From the NCBI GenBank assembly GCA_024762795.1, contig JANTGS010000014.1, forward strand, positions 1 to 44,022: 44,022 bases of DNA, given 5' to 3'. The stretch comes from Flavobacteriaceae bacterium (GTDB taxonomy: Bacteria > Bacteroidota > Bacteroidia > Flavobacteriales > Flavobacteriaceae). The position numbers and the translations under genes were made by a program. This document shows positions 1-8,136 of the stretch, piece after piece (position 1 is the stretch's first letter; each line of letters starts with the position of its first letter). The notes under the pieces were generated by a model. That model was given only the letters and a program-made list of their open reading frames with translations. It ran no database searches and had not been told where the DNA came from.

Positions 1-47
1 TGAGTATAAAACATAAACTACAAATTCATCCATTTCTAAATATAAAT

Positions 48-76
48 AAAAAAAGCCTTTCAAAAATGAAAGACTT
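48..76 (-). terminator. Terminator after the initiator tRNA
   Basis: Read on the minus strand, AAGTCTTTCA (76-67) pairs with TGAAAGGCTT (62-53) with one G-U pair and a four-base loop. A run of seven T follows. It sits 9 bases past the tRNA 3' end, as expected for an intrinsic terminator of the tRNA transcript. Confidence 0.75.
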
Positions 77-84
77 TAACTTAG

Positions 85-157
<73 letters not shown>

Positions 158-210
158 ATATCGGCTGCAAATATACAATATAATTGTTGATTAAAAAAAG
201 ACAAAATGAA

Positions 211-243
211 TAAAAAAAGCCAGATATAATTTTATATCTGACT
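211..243 (-). terminator. Intrinsic terminator of rho
   Basis: On the minus strand AGTCAGATATA and TATATCTGGCT form an 11-bp stem with one G-U pair and an AAAT loop, followed by seven T. It starts 30 bases after the rho stop codon, so the rho transcript appears to end by intrinsic termination before the tRNA. Confidence 0.8.
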
Positions 244-272
244 TTCAATATTTTATAAAAAATGAATGAGTG

Positions 273-2048
<1,776 letters not shown>

Positions 2049-2220
2049 ATATGTATTGATTAAATAATAATTTTCTTATTTTTAGGAGTATATCTGGTAA
2101 AAAATGAAATTCTTTCTTTGGATTATTGTAAAAAGAAGTAATCTACAATAGCATTTAACGATGCGACAATATTACAAAATAAAATTAATATATAATGATA
2201 AATTCTTAAAAAGATTAATG

Positions 2221-2228
2221 TATTTTTG
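2221..2228 (+). promoter_or_regulatory. -7 element (TATTTTTG) upstream of the DUF4293 gene
   Basis: TATTTTTG matches the Bacteroidota -7 consensus TAnnTTTG and lies 20 bases before the ATG at 2249, leaving a short leader. I found no TTG -33 element at the usual distance, so this is only a moderate call. Confidence 0.5.
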
Positions 2229-2248
2229 CATTCAATAAAAATTTACCT

Positions 2249-2683
2249 ATGATTCAAAGAGTACAATCTATCTATCTTTTTCTGGCTTTTTTAGTTGCCG
2301 GTGGTTTGATATTTGCTTTTTCTTTATGGACAGATCAATCCGGTAAAGAAGTTTTTTTTATTGATGCTGTGAATTCTGACAATATATATATGGTGATCAC
2401 TGGAGTTTTATTTGTCATTTCCTCACTGTTTTCCCTGATATCAATCTTTTTATTTAAAAATCGTAAATCACAAATATTACTCAACAGAGTCAATATTATT
2501 ATAAACTTTTCATTGTTAGGGGTTATTGTATATCTGATGCTAACGCTACCTGGAGAGACTTCGGTTTCTGAGAAAGGTATTGGGTCTTTTCTTCCTTTAA
2601 TAGTCATTTTGCTTTTAGTTTTGGCAAATAAGGCGATAATTAAAGATGAAAAGCTTGTAAAATCTGTAGATAGATTGCGGTAA
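2249..2683 (+). CDS. DUF4293 family membrane protein
   Basis: A 144-aa protein with four predicted membrane segments (about 5-27, 48-70, 82-101, 111-128) and a short positively charged C-terminal tail. Sequence and position, divergent from rho, match the DUF4293 family, which is restricted to Bacteroidota and typically neighbours rho. No enzymatic motif is visible and the biochemical role is unknown. A -7 element lies 20 bases upstream and a strong intrinsic terminator follows, so it is probably a one-gene transcript. Confidence 0.85.
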   Translation: MIQRVQSIYLFLAFLVAGGLIFAFSLWTDQSGKEVFFIDAVNSDNIYMVITGVLFVISSLFSLISIFLFKNRKSQILLNRVNIIINFSLLGVIVYLMLTLPGETSVSEKGIGSFLPLIVILLLVLANKAIIKDEKLVKSVDRLR

Positions 2684-2711
2684 TTCGTATTAACTTAGTT
2701 ATTGTGTGTAA

Positions 2712-2747
2712 AGGCTGTTTAGAGATGATCTATACAGCCTTTTTTTT
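2712..2747 (+). terminator. Intrinsic terminator after the DUF4293 gene
   Basis: AGGCTGT (2712-2718) pairs with ACAGCCT (2734-2740), followed by a run of eight T. It isolates the DUF4293 transcript from the repeat array that begins about 100 bases later. Confidence 0.85.
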
Positions 2748-2790
2748 ATTAGTGGTTTTCAGGTATTTTTAAAAATCCTATTTTTCTCTA

Positions 2791-2821
2791 TTGTGTAATC
2801 TGTAATGTGGTTATATATTTG
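2791..2821 (+). promoter_or_regulatory. Consensus Bacteroidota promoter reading into the structured repeat array
   Basis: TTG at 2791-2793, a 20-base spacer, then TATATTTG at 2814-2821. This fits the -33/-7 consensus TTG-N17-23-TAnnTTTG exactly. Predicted transcription start is near 2828. No open reading frame follows for about 900 bases, so the transcript should be non-coding and begin just ahead of the first hairpin (2856). The same spacing and -7 octamer occur at 3663-3693. Confidence 0.7.
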
Positions 2822-2855
2822 TAGTGTAATTAGTAATAAAAAAAAGGAAAATATT

Positions 2856-2948
2856 AATTCTTAAAGTTGCTAAGAATTTGAAAAAAAGGGGGAGAAAGGA
2901 GAGAGAGTATCGGTTTTAATTTTTTAATTAATTTTTATCTCTCTCCTT
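2856..2948 (+). repeat. Array unit 1 (divergent)
   Basis: Leading hairpin AATTCTTA/TAAGAATT (2856-2863, 2871-2878), GGGGG at 2888-2892, then a perfect 11-bp closing stem (2896-2906 with 2938-2948). The inner region is AT-rich and lacks the TAACG linker seen in the other units. Confidence 0.7.
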
Positions 2949-3048
2949 CTTTAAAAAAAGTTCAAAAAATAAATTGGAAAAATTGCTATAAAAAATTCCA
3001 TTTAAAAACATCTTGAAAATCTTAGATCTTTTGCCAGGTTAAAGTATA

Positions 3049-3144
3049 ACTCAATGAAAAATTGAGTAAAGAAACAGGGGAGAAAGGAGAGAAGTGAAAT
3101 TATATTTCTAACGAGCTATTCAATAGCTTCTCTCCTTACTATTT
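3049..3144 (+). repeat. Array unit 2
   Basis: Leading hairpin ACTCAAT/ATTGAGT (3049-3055, 3061-3067) and GGGG at 3077-3080. The closing stem pairs 3084-3094 with 3127-3137 (11 bp, perfect). Inside are hairpin GAAAT/ATTTC (3096-3108), linker TAACG (3109-3113) and hairpin AGCTATT/AATAGCT (3114-3128), which competes with the closing stem for two bases. It ends with ACTATTT. Confidence 0.75.
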
Positions 3145-3195
3145 TTTAACCAGAAGATGATCTTAAAGAATATAAATCTCAACGCTTATATAAAG

Positions 3196-3295
3196 TTTAC
3201 AAATTAGTGTAAGTGTAAAATACAGGGGAGAAAGGAGAGGAGTGAAATTTTATTTCTAACGAAAAGCTTTAAAATAGCTTCTCTCCTTACTATTT
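3196..3295 (+). repeat. Array unit 3
   Basis: Leading hairpin TTTAC/GTAAA (3196-3200, 3215-3219) and GGGG at 3225-3228. The closing stem pairs 3232-3242 with 3278-3288, with one G-T pair. Inside are GAAAT/ATTTC (3244-3256), TAACG (3257-3261) and AAGCT/AGCTT (3264-3268, 3276-3280). It ends with ACTATTT. Sequence is closest to unit 2. Confidence 0.75.
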
Positions 3296-3302
3296 AAAAA
3301 AA

Positions 3303-3408
3303 ATACCCAGAATCAATTGGGTATCTTAAGGGGAAAAAGGATAGGGGAGATGGAGAGAAGCGAAAACGATTTCTAACGGTTTAAAAATAACCTCTCTCCA
3401 TACTATAT
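3303..3408 (+). repeat. Array unit 4
   Basis: Leading hairpin ATACCC/GGGTAT (3303-3308, 3319-3324), GGGG tracts at 3330-3333 and 3344-3347. The closing stem ATGGAGAGA/TCTCTCCAT (3350-3358, 3393-3401) carries the compensatory T-A pair. Inside are GAAA/TTTC (3362-3373), TAACG (3374-3378) and GGTT/AACC (3378-3381, 3389-3392). Confidence 0.72.
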
Positions 3409-3662
3409 TTTAAAATATTTTCGTCGGTTATTATACCGCTAAAGTATATAAAAAATAATTATCAACAAAGTTATTAACCGTAAAAGTGACTAAAAAAATC
3501 ATAATTAACTAAAAATCAAATAAATATAAGTGTGTAAAAGATAATGTAATTTAAATTTTGAATGTTTGATTAATTTTTTTCTACCTTTAAACCCCAATTT
3601 AGTGGTTTTTGGGTAGAAAATTCATGGTAAATGGGTAGAAGCAAAAATCACGGATTTCGCTA
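3409..3662. other. Gene-free AT-rich spacer between the array and the next promoter
   Basis: No plausible reading frame. It contains CGGTTA (3424-3429) and its complement TAACCG (3475-3480) about 45 bases apart, plus the strong inverted repeat at 3577-3620 listed separately. Otherwise I see only AT-rich sequence. Confidence 0.6.
3577..3640. promoter_or_regulatory. Inverted repeat with an extra half-site, possible operator
   Basis: TTTTCTACC (3577-3585) pairs with GGTAGAAAA (3612-3620), with a nested AAACC/GGTTT pair (3589-3593, 3604-3608). The half-site GGGTAGAA occurs at 3611-3618 and again at 3633-3640, a 22-base period (two helical turns). It ends about 23 bases before the -33 element of the 3756 gene, a usual place for an activator site. 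The binding protein is unknown; the adjacent LuxR-type regulator is one candidate. Confidence 0.5.
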
Positions 3663-3693
3663 TTGTATGGTATGTTGGATGCGTATATATTTG
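3663..3693 (+). promoter_or_regulatory. Consensus promoter of the small exported protein gene
   Basis: TTG at 3663-3665, 20-base spacer, TATATTTG at 3686-3693, a full match to the Bacteroidota housekeeping consensus. Predicted start near 3700 gives a leader of about 55 nt before the ATG at 3756. Confidence 0.75.
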
Positions 3694-3755
3694 AAGTGTA
3701 AACTTTATATAACAATTTTTCAAATTATTACATTCAAACTTTAAATTTTATTATT

Positions 3756-4169
3756 ATGAAAAAAATTACACTTACACTTGTTTCAGCATTAGTATTGATC
3801 CTTGTATCATTTACTGCTAACTTTAACAAAACCAATTCTACAGTACTTAATGATATTGATGGTACTTTATTAAAATCTTCTCCTGTGATTGAAAATAACA
3901 ATGGAGATGTTACCGTAACTTTTTCAGTAGACAAGAACGTTATCGTTTCTAAAGCTTTAGTTGGAAATTCTAATGAGATCTATTTAATTGAAAATGGAAA
4001 CTCAAATACTTCTAAAACAGTTACTTTAGATCTTCAGCCGGTTAATGGTAAGGTAGCTACTGCATTTAACAATATTTATGAAAGTAATTATGATGTAGCA
4101 TCTTCTGAGGCTTTACTGAATGCTGCTAACCCAACAAGAAGACCAATAGGTGTTATTATTTGGGAATAA
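3756..4169 (+). CDS. Small exported protein of unknown function
   Basis: A 137-aa protein that I do not recognise. It starts with a Sec-type signal (MKK, then a hydrophobic stretch about 5-21) without a lipobox cysteine. The mature part has no cysteine, is rich in Asn, Ser, Val and Thr with beta-like alternation (for example VTVTFSVDKNVIV), and ends in the hydrophobic tail RRPIGVIIWE. It has its own consensus promoter and an intrinsic terminator, so it is likely monocistronic and perhaps strongly expressed. It sits between the structured repeat array and a LuxR/histidine-kinase pair, which hints at a regulatory or signalling link, but nothing in the sequence proves it. Confidence 0.75.
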   Translation: MKKITLTLVSALVLILVSFTANFNKTNSTVLNDIDGTLLKSSPVIENNNGDVTVTFSVDKNVIVSKALVGNSNEIYLIENGNSNTSKTVTLDLQPVNGKVATAFNNIYESNYDVASSEALLNAANPTRRPIGVIIWE

Positions 4170-4218
4170 AACATACAATAAACGTATCTAAAATACGTTC
4201 ATATAATACAAAATAAAG

Positions 4219-4248
4219 AATCCGGAATTTTATTTTCGGATTTTTTTT
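4219..4248 (+). terminator. Intrinsic terminator after the small exported protein gene
   Basis: AATCCG (4219-4224) pairs with CGGATT (4237-4242), and the 3' arm runs into eight T. It separates the 3756 gene from the two-component genes. Confidence 0.8.
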
Positions 4249-4281
4249 GCATATTTTTTATTGTATTATAATTTCAATTGA

Positions 4282-4941
4282 ATGAAAAATAAAATTAGGG
4301 TTCATATTGCCGACGACCATCAGATCCTGATCGACGGTATTATTGCAGTGCTTAACTTTGAGGAGAATATTGAGGTTGTGGGCTTTTCTTTAAACGGTAT
4401 TCAGGTGATGGATTGGTTTAAAAAGAACGATGCAGACATCTTAATTCTCGATATCAATATGCCTCAGATGGATGGTATTGAGGTTCTGAATAATCTGCAT
4501 AAGATAAAGAAGAAACCTAAAGTGATCGTTCTTTCAAGTTATGATGATGTAAAGCTGGTAAAAGAAGTGCTCCAAATTGGAGCTCAAGGTTTTGTACCTA
4601 AGAAATCTGCCGGAGAACATATTGTTAATGCGGTTAAAAAAGTAGCTGCTGATGAGCAATATTTTACCGATGATATTAAAGAAAAAATGATGCAGACCCT
4701 ATTAAACAGACCTGTCAAAGACAGTGTAAGTCAGGATGGTGTTTTGATCAGTTCCCTGACCAAAAGGGAACTTCAGGTTTTAAAACTGGTTGCCCAGCAA
4801 TACAGTACCCGTGAAATTGCTGAAGAGCTCCACATTAGTGAAAGTACGGTTGAAACCCACAGAAAAAATCTGATGAAAAAGGTAAAAGTTAAAAATAGCG
4901 TAGGTTTGGCTATATTTGCCCTGAAGAATGAGGTAATATAA
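4282..4941 (+). CDS. LuxR/NarL-family response regulator
   Basis: A 219-aa two-component response regulator. The receiver domain (about 4-122) has the acidic pair D11-D12, phospho-acceptor D57 in LILDINMP, and the conserved lysine in FVPKK. The C-terminal LuxR helix-turn-helix (about 153-215) contains LTKRELQVLKLV and the recognition-helix region SESTVETHRKNL. It should bind DNA as a dimer after phosphorylation. The gene lies 12 bases before a TPR histidine kinase whose dimerisation/phosphotransfer domain is the HisKA_3 class that pairs with NarL-type regulators, so the two are almost certainly partners. Targets are unknown; the inverted repeat at 3577-3640 is one place to look. Confidence 0.95.
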   Translation: MKNKIRVHIADDHQILIDGIIAVLNFEENIEVVGFSLNGIQVMDWFKKNDADILILDINMPQMDGIEVLNNLHKIKKKPKVIVLSSYDDVKLVKEVLQIGAQGFVPKKSAGEHIVNAVKKVAADEQYFTDDIKEKMMQTLLNRPVKDSVSQDGVLISSLTKRELQVLKLVAQQYSTREIAEELHISESTVETHRKNLMKKVKVKNSVGLAIFALKNEVI

Positions 4942-4953
4942 TTTTAAAACTTT

Positions 4954-6777
4954 GTGTCAGGATCTTCTTTAAATAATTTCAGATATTTAATTCTTTCCCT
5001 ATTGCTACTTTTGGGTTATTCTTTTTATGCCCAAAACATTTCCAACAGAGATAAATATATCCAGGAGAAACTACAAAGATTAGATTCTTTGATCTCTGCT
5101 AAAAAATATGATCAGGCCTTGTCATTAATTCAAAATGTAAAGAATACTTTTGCCTTAAAGAATAATGATAAAGAAAAATATGCTTTTGATTACAGATATG
5201 CTGAAGTGCTTTTTGAGAATGGTGAAAAGGAGAAGGCTCTTAATCTGTTGTTAAACAATCATGAAAAATTAAAATCATTTCCTGAATCTGAACTAACCAT
5301 TCGGTATTTAAAATACATTACTAAAATATTTGCAAATTCTAAAAATTTTGAAAAAGCTATTATGTATAATAAACTGGCATATAAGAATGCCAGTTATAAT
5401 AAGGATACCTCTAATATTTTAATTGTATTAAACAGACTAGGTAGTTTTTATTATGCCAGAAACCAGCTGGATAGTGCCAGAATTTATTACAAAAAAGTCA
5501 TTTTATATAAGGAGACCCCTAAGACTATTCAACGTATAGCTAATGCATATAACAATCTTGGGGTAATCTATCAATATGAAAATGATATACCTAAGTCTAA
5601 ATATTATGCTAAAAAAGCTATTGAGATTAAAAAGAAACAAAACGATCTTTTAGGGGTAGCTTATATCATGGTAAATATCGGAAACCTTGATCATTATATA
5701 AATAAATATAAGGAGGCTATAAAGAATTATAATAATGCCTTTCTTTTAATCGACAAAGATTCATCTAAAGAAGCAAAATACCTAAAAAAAGCTTTGTATG
5801 AGAATATGGCAGTTTCATACGATTCTCTAGGAGATTATAAAGATGCATATCAATATCTTATGAAAGGAAGTAATTTAGGGGATGAATTAACCGATGATAA
5901 ATTGGCGGAAAGTATGGCTGAAGTTGAGGCTAAATACAACATCTCCAAACACGAACATCAAACTGAAATAGAAAGATACAATGCACAAAAAGCTAAAGTC
6001 TTGTTTATAGGACTTGCTTTTATAACGATTACCTTTATCATCCTGGCTATTATTTTTTATAAGAACTATAAGCTGCAACAGCAGAATAAATTTGAGCAGG
6101 TACAGAATGAAAATCAGACTAAGATTATCAATGCCACCATCGATGCCAAGGAAAAGGAAAGAAGAAAGATTGCAGAGGTCCTTCACGATAGTGTCAGTGC
6201 ATTACTATCCTCAGTTAATCTGCATATTCAGGCTTCAAAATCACATTTAAATTCGAAAGTACCCGTTGAACTGACCAAGGCTCAGGATATTTTAGGGGAA
6301 GCCTCTACAAAGATCAGGGATTTATCTCATGAATTGATCTCCTCCGTATTGTTAAAATTCGGACTTGCCTTTGCGGTTCATGATATCTGCCAGAAATATT
6401 CAAATTCAGAGATAGAATTTGTGAGTAATGATAACGGAATCAAGCGTTATAATCAAAAATTTGAGATTAAGATCTATAACATTATAGAGGAATTACTCAA
6501 TAATATTATCAAACATTCAAAAGCAAAACATGCCAGGATTAATCTGATAGAACGTTATGGAAATCAGCTTATTATTCAGATCATTGATGATGGTATCGGG
6601 TTTGATGTTGAAAAAGCCCGTAAAAAAGATGGTCTGGGGCTCAGTCATATCGAAGCTCGTGTAAAAGTGATGCAAGGGGTTTTTAATATCAACTCCAAAA
6701 GAGGAGAGGGAACAAGTATTTTTATTTCGGTACCCATTGTTAAAGTGGAAAATGAAAAGGAAAAAGTGAGTGCCTGA
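4954..6777 (+). CDS. TPR-containing membrane histidine kinase (HisKA_3 class)
   Basis: A 607-aa sensor kinase. An N-terminal signal or anchor segment (about 10-26) is followed by a periplasmic array of TPR repeats (about 35-330, with NNLGVIYQYENDIPKSKYY-like units) and one membrane helix (about 349-371). The cytoplasmic part has a HisKA_3 domain with H-box ERRKIAEVLHDSV, phospho-accepting His411, and an HATPase domain with an N box (EELLNNIIKHS), DDGIGFD (545-551) and GLGL. The start is GTG at 4954: an in-frame stop at 4945 excludes anything earlier. It follows the response regulator by 12 bases, forming an operon. The TPR sensor probably recognises a protein or peptide partner; the ligand is unknown. 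Confidence 0.94.
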   Translation: MSGSSLNNFRYLILSLLLLLGYSFYAQNISNRDKYIQEKLQRLDSLISAKKYDQALSLIQNVKNTFALKNNDKEKYAFDYRYAEVLFENGEKEKALNLLLNNHEKLKSFPESELTIRYLKYITKIFANSKNFEKAIMYNKLAYKNASYNKDTSNILIVLNRLGSFYYARNQLDSARIYYKKVILYKETPKTIQRIANAYNNLGVIYQYENDIPKSKYYAKKAIEIKKKQNDLLGVAYIMVNIGNLDHYINKYKEAIKNYNNAFLLIDKDSSKEAKYLKKALYENMAVSYDSLGDYKDAYQYLMKGSNLGDELTDDKLAESMAEVEAKYNISKHEHQTEIERYNAQKAKVLFIGLAFITITFIILAIIFYKNYKLQQQNKFEQVQNENQTKIINATIDAKEKERRKIAEVLHDSVSALLSSVNLHIQASKSHLNSKVPVELTKAQDILGEASTKIRDLSHELISSVLLKFGLAFAVHDICQKYSNSEIEFVSNDNGIKRYNQKFEIKIYNIIEELLNNIIKHSKAKHARINLIERYGNQLIIQIIDDGIGFDVEKARKKDGLGLSHIEARVKVMQGVFNINSKRGEGTSIFISVPIVKVENEKEKVSA

Positions 6778-6831
6778 TAGAAGATCATGTGTTTAATGGC
6801 AAACAAGAAATAGATATACTTGAATTTAAAA

Positions 6832-7326
6832 CTAAGGTCTTTTCAATTCGATAACTTCCAGATCTGTAATCTCTCCGGAATCCAGTTTAAATCGCAATAA
6901 AGTACTTACTTTATGAAATCCGTATTTTCCTGCTGCCCCCGGATTCATATGTAGTAAATGGTATTTTTTATCGTACTGGACTTTTAGAATATGTGAATGG
7001 CCGGAAATAAATAATTTTGGCCGTATTCTTAGAATTTCCTCCCGTACTCTTTTCTCATACCTCCCGGGATAGCCTCCAATATGAGTTAAAAAAATTTTTA
7101 CATTTTCAAGAGTAAAAATTTGATTCTGAGGACATTCCTTTCTAATCTCTGCTCCGTCAATATTTCCGTAAACAGCTCTTAAAATACTCACTTTTTCAAT
7201 TTCATCAATTACCTTATAACTTCCGATATCTCCTGCATGCCATACTTCATCTGCTTCACGGCAATAGTCTAATATATTATCATCAATATATCCGTGTGTA
7301 TCCGACATTAAAAGGATCTTATGCAT
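6832..7326 (-). CDS. YfcE/MJ0936-type metallophosphoesterase
   Basis: A 164-aa calcineurin-like phosphodiesterase of the YfcE family, small two-metal enzymes acting on phosphodiester bonds, with the natural substrate often unknown. Metal-binding residues are all present: D9 and H11 (SDTHG), D33 (HAGDIGS), N55 (YGNIDG), H82 (THIGGYPG), and H110 and H112 (GHSH). The frame stays open 37 codons upstream, but that extension overlaps the truA promoter and lacks family similarity, so the ATG at 7326, directly before HKILLMSDTHG, is the start. The gene is divergent from truA. Confidence 0.92.
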   Translation of the reverse strand: MHKILLMSDTHGYIDDNILDYCREADEVWHAGDIGSYKVIDEIEKVSILRAVYGNIDGAEIRKECPQNQIFTLENVKIFLTHIGGYPGRYEKRVREEILRIRPKLFISGHSHILKVQYDKKYHLLHMNPGAAGKYGFHKVSTLLRFKLDSGEITDLEVIELKRP

Positions 7327-7352
7327 AAATTTCAGAATGAGTTTATAAATTA

Positions 7353-7360
7353 TATCTTTG
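7353..7360 (+). promoter_or_regulatory. -7 element of truA
   Basis: TATCTTTG matches TAnnTTTG and predicts transcription near 7367, 17 bases before the TTG start of truA. No TTG is found at the -33 distance. It supports the shorter truA start. Confidence 0.55.
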
Positions 7361-7383
7361 TAAAAAAGACAAAAGTACATTAT

Positions 7384-8133
7384 TTGAGATATTTTATTGA
7401 ACTTTCTTACAACGGAAAAAATTATTTTGGCTGGCAAAGACAGCCTAATGCCATCTCGATTCAGGAAATGATCGAGAAGGCACTTCGGTTATTGCTTAAA
7501 GAAGAGATCTCTGTTGTGGGTTGCGGAAGAACGGATACCGGTGTTCATGCCGAACAGTTCTTTGCTCATTTTGATACGGATAGCCGATTTGATAAAGATG
7601 ATCTGTTGTACAGGATCAATTCTTTTTTACCGGAGGATATTGTTGTTTATGGTTTTTATGAAGTAAATAATGAAGCACATGCCCGTTTTGATGCCGTGAA
7701 AAGAAGTTATGAATACCGTATCTTCTTAGGCAGAGACCCTTTTTTACTGGATACGGTTCTCCAGCTGCATCATCAGAAATTAGAGGTGTCTTTGATGAAT
7801 CAGGCTGCTGCCGAATTGTTAAATTACACCAATTTTAAGTGTTTTTCCAAATCGAAAACGGATGTAAGAACCTATAATTGTGATGTAAAGGAGGCCTATT
7901 GGGAAAGTAAAGGTTCTCTGCTGATCTTTCATATTTCTGCCGACAGATTTTTGAGAAACATGGTCAGGGCTATCGTAGGTTCTTTACTCGATGTAGGTAT
8001 GGGAAAGACCAATCCTGATGAATTTAAGAAAATTATTGAGTCAAGAGAAAGAAGTAAAGCAGGTGCTTCCGTAAAAGCAAAAGGACTCTTTCTTACAAAA
8101 GTGGTTTATCCTTTTGAAATCGTTAAAAATTGA
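7384..8133 (+). CDS. truA: tRNA pseudouridine(38-40) synthase TruA
   Basis: Converts uridines 38-40 of the tRNA anticodon arm to pseudouridine. A 249-aa protein from the TTG at 7384, matching the family length. Catalytic Asp51 lies in GCGRTDTGVHA. The N-terminal motif YNGKNYFGWQRQ and the C-terminal FLRNMVRAIVG region are typical. The frame extends 21 codons upstream to an ATG at 7321, but that stretch would lie upstream of the predicted transcript and overlap the divergent gene. Family members begin at (M)RYFIEL, so TTG is preferred. The ABC exporter gene begins 3 bases after the stop, so the two are probably cotranscribed. Confidence 0.94.
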   Translation: MRYFIELSYNGKNYFGWQRQPNAISIQEMIEKALRLLLKEEISVVGCGRTDTGVHAEQFFAHFDTDSRFDKDDLLYRINSFLPEDIVVYGFYEVNNEAHARFDAVKRSYEYRIFLGRDPFLLDTVLQLHHQKLEVSLMNQAAAELLNYTNFKCFSKSKTDVRTYNCDVKEAYWESKGSLLIFHISADRFLRNMVRAIVGSLLDVGMGKTNPDEFKKIIESRERSKAGASVKAKGLFLTKVVYPFEIVKN

Positions 8134-8136
8134 TTG

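Larger units (their letters stand above)
2856..3408 (+). ncRNA. Four-unit array of structured repeats, candidate undescribed non-coding RNA
   Basis: Four related units of 89-99 nt lie in a gene-free stretch. General plan: a leading hairpin of variable sequence; 5-9 nt later a GGGG tract; then AGA and a purine-rich arm (AAGGAGAGA or variant); an inner region; and the matching arm TCTCTCCTT. Units 2-4 share an inner GAAA/TTTC hairpin, a TAACG linker, a second hairpin of variable sequence, and a trailing ACTAT. Unit 1 keeps only the leading hairpin, G tract and closing stem. Pairing is preserved where sequence differs: an A-T pair in units 2 and 3 (3085-3136, 3233-3287) is T-A in unit 4 (3351-3400), and a G-T wobble replaces A-T in unit 3. 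A consensus promoter lies at 2791-2821. Function is unknown. A DNA-level role (protein-binding palindromes, mobile-element relic) is the main alternative. Confidence 0.6.

Noticed and set aside
2888-3144. Series of intrinsic terminators
   Set aside because: Only unit 2 is followed by a T run, and two of the four units run into A-rich sequence; the conserved inner structure is not explained by termination.
2856-3408. CRISPR array
   Set aside because: Units are about 90-100 nt with internal pairing and irregular spacing (G tracts 189, 148 and 119 bases apart). There are no short identical direct repeats with equal spacers, and no cas genes.
2888-3410. Integron attC sites
   Set aside because: The TTCTAAC word resembles half of a core site, but the matching GTTRRRY partners are absent, no gene cassettes lie between units, and no integrase is in the window.
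2856-4169. Type III toxin-antitoxin (ToxIN-like RNA repeats plus toxin)
   Set aside because: The units are far longer than ToxI repeats, and the downstream gene has its own promoter and a signal peptide, unlike a cytoplasmic ToxN ribonuclease.
7327-7437. N-terminal extension of the YfcE-like protein to 7437
   Set aside because: It overlaps the truA promoter and coding start, is not family-like, and the ATG at 7326 directly precedes the first catalytic motif.
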